From the NCBI GenBank assembly GCA_018608735.1, contig JABAYZ010000201.1, positions 1-5,270 of the forward strand: a DNA stretch of 5,270 nucleotides, read 5' to 3'. A program made the position numbers and the translations under genes. The notes under the pieces were generated by a model. That model made no database searches, was not told where the DNA came from, and saw nothing but the letters and a program-made list of their open reading frames with translations. This stretch comes from Flavobacteriaceae bacterium (GTDB taxonomy: Bacteria > Bacteroidota > Bacteroidia > Flavobacteriales > Flavobacteriaceae). Below, one piece after another: positions 1 to 5,270 of the stretch (position 1 is its first letter; each line of letters starts with the position of its first letter).

Positions 1-14
1 AAGGATAATGGCGT

Positions 15-137
15 TTGATTTTTGAACTAGTGATAGCTGGCCTTATCCTAATGTTGATCTACTGGCTCTTTAAGTCCGGCTTAATTTATTGGATTTTGAT
101 TTTAATAGCAGCTTTGGTTTTCATATTGTTTTTATAG
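15..137 (+). CDS. Possible small two-helix membrane protein (40 aa, TTG start)
   Basis: I do not recognise this as a named family. A 40-codon frame opens after an in-frame TAA at 6-8 and closes with TAG at 135-137. The best start is TTG at 15, because an AAGGA Shine-Dalgarno-like sequence lies at 1-5, nine bases upstream; GTG at 30 and ATG at 51 are alternatives. Nearly the whole product is hydrophobic: a first segment at residues 4-20 (LVIAGLILMLIYWLF core), a Lys-Ser-Gly turn at 20-22, and a second segment at 23-40. This suggests a membrane helical hairpin in the inner membrane. Its last two codons overlap the end of the convergent exonuclease gene by 6 bp. Such short hydrophobic frames also arise by chance in AT-rich DNA, and the upstream context is cut off by the window edge. 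The existence of the gene is therefore only moderately supported. Confidence 0.38.
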   Translation: MIFELVIAGLILMLIYWLFKSGLIYWILILIAALVFILFL

Positions 138-1508
138 AGAAGCTGACAAGCCAATATTAGACATGCAAGTATTATAGAACATTTTCCATTCCTCTAAATT
201 AAATTCACTATCCATTTCAGATAAGTCAGAAGCAACTTTATCGATCGTATTCCACTTCACATCTTCTCCAGTTGCTTTCCACCTAGATTGCAAAAATTCA
301 GTGAAACGAGATTTCTGATCATTGCTGAGTAGGTCAGGCGCATAGAATGCCAGCAACCGCTGTCCGATCTGTCTCAAGCGATCATCTTTGAAACTTTTAA
401 TTAATTCCGATCGGTCTGGCCAACTTGCTCCCTGAAATTGATCTAAAAGATGTCTGTCGGTACTCTCGAAAAAACCAGAATAGATTTTCTCTTCAACTTC
501 TAGTTCGCTCACGTCAATAGGTTCAAATCGATTATCCAATGCATCTGATACCATCATCTGAAATTCACTGTTCGTTTGCAGGAAGGCGCATTTCTCCAGT
601 ATTTCATCGGTTGGGTTGATGAGCTCTCTAAAAGTCTCAGCTTTGTTAATAGACAAAGCTCTAATCACTTTTGGGCTATCTTGAACTGCAGCTGTAATTT
701 CTTCTTTTCCCATCGACTTTAAGTCTGAGATATTGAGGGCTTCGAGATCAAGAAAACCGATTTGGTTTGAGTTGCTTTTGTTTTCGCCACAGTAACAGCC
801 CACATAGTTTTTCGGTAAATGGCCCCCAAACCTTAAGCTCACTGACATTGGTTTAAACTGTTTTAATTGGATTGAAATAAAATGCTTGTCTGTAGATGAC
901 ATTAAGTTTTCGAACAACCTTGGTGCTCGTTCTTTGATAAGCTTAAAAATGAAAATGGTGGCTTCAACATCGTTCAACGCATCATGTGCGTTTTCGTGAG
1001 AAAAGCCATTGATGGGCGCTAAGCGATCTAGTTTAAAACTAATTTTTCCATTGTCGCCTAAGGGCCATTTTAAGATTTCTGGCGCATCTGCGTACACAGC
1101 AAATATCATTTTCATTAGATCTTGACGTACATTCCCGAAAAGCTGGGTGGCATAAATATTCGGCTGAAGGTTTTGGTAAAACATTTGCCTCAATACCTGC
1201 TCATCGAAAGCAATTGTATTGTATCCTAGCCAACATGCTGGCGCCCATTTTTCAGTTAAGGCCTGAATGGTTTGTGCAAACTCAAAGTAGTTTAGAAAGT
1301 TTTTATCCAACAACTGTTCTGGCTTTACGCCGGTAACATGCATAGCGAAAGGGGAAGGTAAAATATGTGGAGCGAGCTGGCAGCGTAGATCAACACGCTC
1401 AAGTTCTTTTAGGTTTTCATCAGTTGCTATGGCAGCAAACTGTAATGGCTGATCAAAGGCTGTATGAGTACCGGTTGTTTCAAAATCATAAAATACATAA
1501 TTTTGCAT
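132..1508 (-). CDS. sbcB: Exodeoxyribonuclease I (ExoI)
   Basis: This 458-residue protein is a cytoplasmic 3'-to-5' single-strand DNA exonuclease that acts in recombination, mismatch repair and removal of 3' tails. The N-terminal DnaQ-type DEDDh nuclease domain (about residues 1-200) shows Exo I as DFETTGTH (D8, E10), Exo II as YNTIAFDEQ (D102), and Exo III as NAHDALNDVEA (H175, D180), so all catalytic residues are present. Further blocks typical of SbcB rather than DnaQ follow: PRLFENL (196-202) and INKAE (287-291), then an IYSGFF block (342-347) in the C-terminal part. E. coli SbcB is 475 aa; this one is slightly shorter, mainly at the N-terminus, and looks intact. ATG at 1508 is preceded by GGAAG (1515-1519) with a 6-base spacer. 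It lies 38 bp after the glycosylase-like gene and is probably co-transcribed with it. It may be the housekeeping copy or an accessory paralogue; the sequence alone does not decide. Confidence 0.95.
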   Translation of the reverse strand: MQNYVFYDFETTGTHTAFDQPLQFAAIATDENLKELERVDLRCQLAPHILPSPFAMHVTGVKPEQLLDKNFLNYFEFAQTIQALTEKWAPACWLGYNTIAFDEQVLRQMFYQNLQPNIYATQLFGNVRQDLMKMIFAVYADAPEILKWPLGDNGKISFKLDRLAPINGFSHENAHDALNDVEATIFIFKLIKERAPRLFENLMSSTDKHFISIQLKQFKPMSVSLRFGGHLPKNYVGCYCGENKSNSNQIGFLDLEALNISDLKSMGKEEITAAVQDSPKVIRALSINKAETFRELINPTDEILEKCAFLQTNSEFQMMVSDALDNRFEPIDVSELEVEEKIYSGFFESTDRHLLDQFQGASWPDRSELIKSFKDDRLRQIGQRLLAFYAPDLLSNDQKSRFTEFLQSRWKATGEDVKWNTIDKVASDLSEMDSEFNLEEWKMFYNTCMSNIGLSASL

Positions 1509-1546
1509 AGTTTACTTCCAACTCATCAGACAAGAACACGTATTGA

Positions 1547-2251
1547 TTATAAATCCATATCTTTGAGAATTTCCCTTATTTCTCGAGCTAGACGCACACT
1601 CGCAAATTTGTCAAGCGCACGTTGCCCAGTGTACATTGAGCTATATACAAATTTCATTCCGTTAACTTTGTCAGTCGTGGCGACTTGGGCCTTATGTATG
1701 TCATATATATCTTTAATGAACTCTGAAGCTTTGGAATTAAAAATAACGACAACTTTTGGAGCTGCTTGCTCTAAAAATGCTTTATTTGCGTCGTCGAACT
1801 CCTGCTTTAGATCTGGGGCAGTTTTCAAAAATGCTACAAATTCTTTTTGATTAGTATGCCTGACCGGATACATATCATGGAAAATAGGGAGCGTTTTTTT
1901 ACTTCTACCTAAAAAGGAATTGTCCCAATAAAATGTCTTCAATCCTCTAAAATATGCATGCTTTTCATGAGACTTTAACTGCTCTTGTTGTATTTTTCTT
2001 TTTTGAGCGTCGTCAATCGAGGTATAATCTGCAAACCCATTTTTTTTCACTTCACTTGATACACTGGGGTTCATCCCTAGAAACCAAATAGGTGAAACTG
2101 CTTGTTCTAAATGCAAAAGCGGAGGATAGTTTTTAATAACTCTCTGTTTTTCTACGGCGGGTTTAAACAATCGATACCAAATATCAATTAATTTGCCGTT
2201 ATATGCACTTACAGCTGCACCGTAAGAGCACGGGCTAATCAACCTTGCCAT
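1547..2251 (-). CDS. Uracil-DNA glycosylase superfamily-like protein
   Basis: The product is 234 aa and soluble, with no signal peptide or membrane segment. Its layout resembles the uracil-DNA glycosylase (UDG) fold. A hydrophobic strand ends in a motif-A-like loop, IWFLGMNPS (residues 55-63, compare GINPG in Mug). DMYPVRHTNQKEF (126-138) resembles the UDG segment with Pro and Arg after an aromatic. The strand KVVVIFNSKAS (166-176) precedes a helix. The final strand FVYSS is followed by MYTGQRALDKFA (206-217), where UDGs carry the HPS loop. The usual His-Pro-Ser is absent and SSMYTG stands in its place, so substrate and even catalytic activity are uncertain. If active, it would excise a base from DNA. 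ATG at 2251 has AGAGG directly adjacent with no spacer; TTG at codon 4 (2240-2242) would have nine bases of spacing and may be the real start. It overlaps the upstream gene and precedes sbcB by 38 bp. Confidence 0.62.
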   Translation of the reverse strand: MARLISPCSYGAAVSAYNGKLIDIWYRLFKPAVEKQRVIKNYPPLLHLEQAVSPIWFLGMNPSVSSEVKKNGFADYTSIDDAQKRKIQQEQLKSHEKHAYFRGLKTFYWDNSFLGRSKKTLPIFHDMYPVRHTNQKEFVAFLKTAPDLKQEFDDANKAFLEQAAPKVVVIFNSKASEFIKDIYDIHKAQVATTDKVNGMKFVYSSMYTGQRALDKFASVRLAREIREILKDMDL

Positions 2252-2597
2252 CCTCTAATTTTATGCCACCACTCCAAGCCATGGCGTGATTATCTCCTCT
2301 CCATTTAGAGCCTTTCATTTCTAGTTTAGGTTCAAATTTAAATGCTATGCGATCCTTTTTTGAGGCTGGATCATTTTCGTCGAGTGATACTTCGAACACG
2401 TCAGTGACAATCCCACCGATTGTTGAAGGCTTACTTTTTTCCTCATGCAAAAAAATTGAGCCACCAAGAAGCTTTTTTGCCTGATCCAACTGGAAATCCC
2501 ACGCTCGTGAAACGTAAGTTTTAGTTTCTTTATCAAAGGTTAACCCCTTTAAAGCAGTTCCATCTCGTCGACATAATAAGTGTAAATAGTAAGTCAT
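2235..2597 (-). CDS. Unrecognised 120-aa protein, first gene of the leftward operon
   Basis: I do not recognise a named family. The ATG at 2597 gives 120 aa (MTYYLHLLCRR...) and is preceded by GAGGG at 2608-2612, ten bases upstream. The frame stays open to a TTG at 2642 (135 aa), but that start has no clear ribosome-binding site. The protein is soluble and mixed alpha/beta. Distinctive parts are an acid-tolerant loop FDKETKTYVSRAWDF (21-35), the glycine-flanked block LLGGSIFLHEEKSKPSTIGG (43-62), and a C-terminal block RIAFKFEP (83-90) followed by KWRGDNHAMAWSGGI (98-112). The strand-Gly-Gly-strand-His-Glu-x-Lys pattern loosely recalls small PUA/ASCH-like beta-barrel domains that bind nucleic acid, but this is only an impression. 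Its end overlaps the glycosylase-like gene by 17 bp (7 bp if that gene starts at its TTG), which favours translational coupling and a shared function. Confidence 0.75.
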   Translation of the reverse strand: MTYYLHLLCRRDGTALKGLTFDKETKTYVSRAWDFQLDQAKKLLGGSIFLHEEKSKPSTIGGIVTDVFEVSLDENDPASKKDRIAFKFEPKLEMKGSKWRGDNHAMAWSGGIKLEDGKVD

Positions 2598-2628
2598 CCT
2601 GAATAATCCCTCATGGCCCATGACATAT

Positions 2629-2656
2629 TTGCGTAAATTCAACTTTTGTATATCAT
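2629..2656 (+). promoter_or_regulatory. Candidate promoter for the rightward large gene
   Basis: TTGCGT (2629-2634) and TATCAT (2651-2656) are separated by 16 bp and lie about 30 bp before the ATG at 2688. This is a modest sigma-70-like match in the short divergent region. No other promoter-like element is visible there, but the match could be chance in AT-rich sequence. Confidence 0.25.
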
Positions 2657-2675
2657 CATGTCACAATGAGACCAA
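2647..2675 (-). promoter_or_regulatory. Candidate promoter for the leftward operon
   Basis: On the minus strand TTGGTC (2670-2675) and TATACA (2647-2652) are 17 bp apart, a sigma-70-like arrangement about 50 bp upstream of the ATG at 2597. The -35 matches only in TTG and the -10 only in TATA, so support is weak. It overlaps the candidate rightward promoter, so the two transcription units may compete or be co-regulated. Confidence 0.25.
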
Positions 2676-2679
2676 TGAG
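2664..2679 (+). repeat. Short direct repeat CAATGAG x2 (9-bp period)
   Basis: CAATGAG occurs at 2664-2670 and again at 2673-2679, immediately before the large rightward gene. The second copy supplies the GAGG (2677-2680) that forms the ribosome-binding site seven bases upstream of ATG 2688. The repeat also overlaps the candidate leftward -35. It could be a small operator, but two 7-bp copies may be coincidental. Confidence 0.3.
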
Positions 2680-2687
2680 GTTATTAC

Positions 2688-5270
2688 ATGCGTATATTCC
2701 ATCTAATATTTTGCTTGGCTTTCGGTTTTCTGGGTGCCCACCGCTTTATTGTTCGCCAAAAAATGCACGGCTTGTTGTTTCTACTATTAAGCATATTTAC
2801 AATCTTGTTCATCGGTAACCCAGCTACTGAATATATTGCCGATATTAGCTTGACGGTTCTTTTGGTCTTGATTGCCATTGATGCAATAACAGTTCTGCTG
2901 ACTGGGAGATACATTGCTTTTGAAAGCAATAAAAAAGCAGAAGATAATGATATGAAGTCTCGTGGAGAGGCTTTGGACACGGACTCGCTCCAACATAAAA
3001 TTATGTGCGTCCGTATTTCGAAGAGTATCAAACAGGGATTAAATGTATATGACGCTGCAAGATATGCTTGGAAAGTTTCTGAACAATCAACATCCGACGT
3101 AGATTTTGTACTAGGAGTAGATGACGGAATTGTTGTTGGGGTTTTTAAGCCAAACACATGGTTACCCGGCGATCATCCAGATTTTCAAAGCTTAAATGGT
3201 TACAATAATCAATATTCTAATCGTTTTGGATTCATCGGCAAGGATGCTGAAAAAAAAGTCAAAAATCTTTATCTTAATAAGACCATACAAGAGATGGCCG
3301 GGAAGCAAAGTGGACAAAATCCTGTAAGATTTTTTGGATCCACCAACAATGCGGTTAATCAGGCAAATGTTCAAAAGACGTCTAACGAAACTGTTATGCC
3401 AAGAAGTGTCCCCAGGGCTCAAAATTCAAATCCTTCGGCACCCAAAACCCTTGTTCTAATTGCTTATGAGATCAATGCTGAAACAGCAAAAAAATTAATT
3501 CAAAAGGGTCTAGGGATATCTGCTAATCTTAAAAAGTTCAATTCTTCTGAAATCATTGAGCATGTTGCATCTGCGTGGTCTAGTATTGAGGATGTGATGT
3601 ATGAGCAAGGAATTAGCCCCCTTTATAAAATCCTTTATACTGCGAAATTAAGTGACCCACTTCGCATTGGTCAAAGCAGAAATGATATCATAAATAACTC
3701 ATTCCTAATGTCGGTAATTTCAGACAACAGTATGTTTGGAAGACAGGCTATTGACGGTGCACGTTTTTATGATTTTAGCAAACATTCAGATTTTGAAAAA
3801 AAGCAATTATCAATATTTTTGGATGAAATAGGGGACAGATTCAGTGCGCAAGAGATAGGGATCTTTTGCTGGATTGAAATTGAAAAAGATCTAGCAGACC
3901 CCGTTGTGAAGCAAATCGCAAGTCATTTCGCCCCTGAAAAAAGTGGCGAATTGCACTTTCTGGAATTCACACATGATGGGCGGATACTCCCCAATTTTGC
4001 AAATGTAAGTACACAAAAATTTGAAGGTAAGTTGGCGGGAAACTTTACCTTGTCTTTAGCTCAGGAAGAATATCAAGAAGGCATGGATCGCTTAAATACA
4101 ATTACTGAAACTGTTGTTGGAAGCTTAGTATTTGACACCGCAAACGAGCAACCGAGCGGAGCTGAATTGGGAAGTGAGACAGAGAAAGAAGTCAAGACTA
4201 AGAAATCTTATTCAGATGATTTCAAACGCCAAGTTGCTTTGGCGGCCAATCAAGATGGAGCAACTCTTACATCCGTCGGTCAGCAATTCGATGTAAGCCC
4301 CACATTGGTGAGAAATTGGAAAAATAAATTTTCTGAAGACCCTGAGGAGATCCAAATGCAAGATAAATCAAATTCCAATGATGATGTTTCCATTAACGAC
4401 ATACAAAATTGGCTTCAGTCAGCGCAAGTTGAAGGCACCATAGACGGTGATGGTGATTTATATGCGAGCCTAGAGCTTTCAGAAGAAGTTATAACAGATA
4501 AGCCCAACAAGATTTACCTTATTGGATCGCAAAAATTAGCTTCAGGTGGCAAAAGTGAAACTTTTGACTTTGAGTCAGAAGTTACGACGAATGAGGCCAA
4601 CTGGTTGCGATCAGATTATCTTAATGGGGTAGATAAAGATGATCCCAATTTTGCTTTAAATATGAAACTAGTGTGTCATGCGTGTTTGGATTTGTTAACA
4701 ATTCCTGTGACGGTGAAAGAAGGTAAAATTAGCGATTTTCCACAAAAAGTAGGCAATATTAAGGTATCAGAACTCAGCATCATATTAGAAGACGGCGATT
4801 ATCGTTTGGAAGGTCGCCTAGATGGGGAAAATGGGTTCATTTATGGGATTGAGGCATCAACTGAAGAGCCTGATGATGAACAATCACCACGAGCAGCTAA
4901 GGTAGTGGATGATGAAAACACAGCCGAAGTTTATGAATTTCTTTGGGATGTTAAGAAGGGTGACACAGTTTATATTCAGCTTTCTAGTTACGCCAAATTA
5001 GATGGTGAAATTGCCATAGGTTTCACTGGAAAAGCTGAAGTTCAGGAGCCTACAGTTTATGATGAAGATGAAGATCTGGATGGGGACTTCGACAGACCTG
5101 AGGTAGAAGACGTTGAGGCTCAAGAAGGTGATATTGGCTTATTTGAATTTCAAATTAAGCGAGGACTCGTTGACGAAGAAAATATAGATGATGAAGAAAT
5201 TTCTGATTTAGTAAATGAGCTTAAAGAGCTTTGCGAAAATGAAGAATTTGAAAAGGCCGCCACACTTCTC
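2688..5270 (+). CDS. Large TM2-domain membrane protein with transposase-type HTH (3' end beyond window)
   Basis: One frame runs from ATG 2688 (GAGG at 2677-2680, 7-base spacer) to the final base without a stop, giving at least 861 residues. Residues 1-77 form a TM2-type membrane module: GFLGAHRF (13-20), hydrophobic segments at 28-43 and 51-72, and the closing IAIDAITVLLTGRY (62-75). Residues about 118-215 form a soluble block with AARYAWKVS, LGVDDGIVVGVF (142-153), W158, RFGFIGKDA (179-187), LYLNK and NPVRFF; I have no family name for it. Residues 205-253 are an Asn/Gln/Ser/Pro-rich linker. Residues 254-480 are unrecognised. Residues 507-548 (YSDDFKRQVALAA ... VSPTLVRNWKNKF) match the OrfA/HTH_Tnp_1 helix-turn-helix. 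Residues 570-785 look beta-rich, and 790-850 are strongly acidic. The basic residues after the last hydrophobic segment (R73, K82, K83) suggest the bulk of the protein is cytoplasmic, which fits DNA binding. The function is unknown. Divergent from the DNA-metabolism operon. Confidence 0.88.
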   Translation, partial: MRIFHLIFCLAFGFLGAHRFIVRQKMHGLLFLLLSIFTILFIGNPATEYIADISLTVLLVLIAIDAITVLLTGRYIAFESNKKAEDNDMKSRGEALDTDSLQHKIMCVRISKSIKQGLNVYDAARYAWKVSEQSTSDVDFVLGVDDGIVVGVFKPNTWLPGDHPDFQSLNGYNNQYSNRFGFIGKDAEKKVKNLYLNKTIQEMAGKQSGQNPVRFFGSTNNAVNQANVQKTSNETVMPRSVPRAQNSNPSAPKTLVLIAYEINAETAKKLIQKGLGISANLKKFNSSEIIEHVASAWSSIEDVMYEQGISPLYKILYTAKLSDPLRIGQSRNDIINNSFLMSVISDNSMFGRQAIDGARFYDFSKHSDFEKKQLSIFLDEIGDRFSAQEIGIFCWIEIEKDLADPVVKQIASHFAPEKSGELHFLEFTHDGRILPNFANVSTQKFEGKLAGNFTLSLAQEEYQEGMDRLNTITETVVGSLVFDTANEQPSGAELGSETEKEVKTKKSYSDDFKRQVALAANQDGATLTSVGQQFDVSPTLVRNWKNKFSEDPEEIQMQDKSNSNDDVSINDIQNWLQSAQVEGTIDGDGDLYASLELSEEVITDKPNKIYLIGSQKLASGGKSETFDFESEVTTNEANWLRSDYLNGVDKDDPNFALNMKLVCHACLDLLTIPVTVKEGKISDFPQKVGNIKVSELSIILEDGDYRLEGRLDGENGFIYGIEASTEEPDDEQSPRAAKVVDDENTAEVYEFLWDVKKGDTVYIQLSSYAKLDGEIAIGFTGKAEVQEPTVYDEDEDLDGDFDRPEVEDVEAQEGDIGLFEFQIKRGLVDEENIDDEEISDLVNELKELCENEEFEKAATLL

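Noticed and set aside
70..84. TTAAG/CTTAA inverted repeat as a terminator
   Set aside because: The stem is only 5 bp and mostly A-T, lies inside a possible coding frame, and lacks a proper T-tract on either strand.
1464..1850. 128-codon plus-strand frame opposite the glycosylase-like gene and the sbcB start
   Set aside because: It is antisense to two well-supported genes, has no recognisable motifs and no good ribosome-binding site, and its composition looks like a shadow frame.
2345..2536. 63-codon minus-strand frame inside the 120-aa gene
   Set aside because: It is an alternative frame of a gene whose other frame has patterned motifs, a good start signal and overlap with the next gene.
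2598..2642. N-terminal extension of the 120-aa protein to a TTG start (135 aa)
   Set aside because: There is no Shine-Dalgarno before TTG 2642, while ATG 2597 has GAGGG at suitable spacing. The extension would also cover the candidate promoter region.
2787..2996. 69-codon minus-strand frame
   Set aside because: It is a second antisense shadow of the same membrane-encoding region, with no start signal or motif.
2684..3157. 157-codon minus-strand frame
   Set aside because: It lies wholly opposite the start of the large rightward gene, whose TM2 motifs are clear. The translated product is low-quality, Ser/Thr/Lys-rich and unpatterned.
3192..3422. 76-codon minus-strand frame
   Set aside because: It is antisense to the linker region of the large rightward gene, with no support of its own.
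4206..4331. Insertion sequence remnant suggested by the OrfA-like HTH
   Set aside because: The reading frame continues intact on both sides, with no inverted repeats, target duplication or DDE domain, so a fused domain is a better explanation than an inserted element.
4674..4694. Cys-His-x-Cys (CHAC) as a zinc-binding site in the large protein
   Set aside because: Only one Cys pair is present, and no second pair of ligands lies within the usual distance.

Overview
The window looks like a chromosomal stretch from a moderately AT-rich bacterium. An exodeoxyribonuclease I gene (sbcB family, found mainly in gammaproteobacteria) points to a gammaproteobacterium; I cannot name the genus. There are no rRNA, tRNA, CRISPR or insertion-sequence signatures, and the window is almost fully coding.

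Layout. At the left edge (15-137, + strand) a tiny hydrophobic ORF reads toward, and just overlaps the end of, a leftward gene block. That block (about 2597 down to 132, - strand) holds three closely packed genes. In transcription order they are an unrecognised 120-residue protein, a uracil-DNA-glycosylase-superfamily-like protein, and exodeoxyribonuclease I. The first two overlap, and the last two are separated by 38 bp, so the block looks like one operon. A short divergent intergenic region (about 2598-2687) follows. From 2688 a single rightward reading frame runs without a stop to the last base of the window (861 codons, 3' end not reached).

The rightward gene is the most unusual object here. 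It encodes an N-terminal TM2-type membrane module, a soluble block with a repeated Val-Gly-Val/Trp pattern, a low-complexity linker, a long unrecognised region, an OrfA/transposase-type helix-turn-helix at residues about 507-548, a beta-rich region and a very acidic C-terminal part. I know of no characterised protein with this architecture.

How the genes may work together. The leftward genes suggest DNA transactions: a possible base-recognising or base-excising protein next to a 3'-5' single-strand DNA exonuclease. The divergent neighbour is a membrane-anchored protein with a potential DNA-binding domain. A joint role in DNA repair, base-modification surveillance or defence against invading DNA is possible, but it is inference from adjacency. 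Exonuclease I could equally be the ordinary housekeeping copy.
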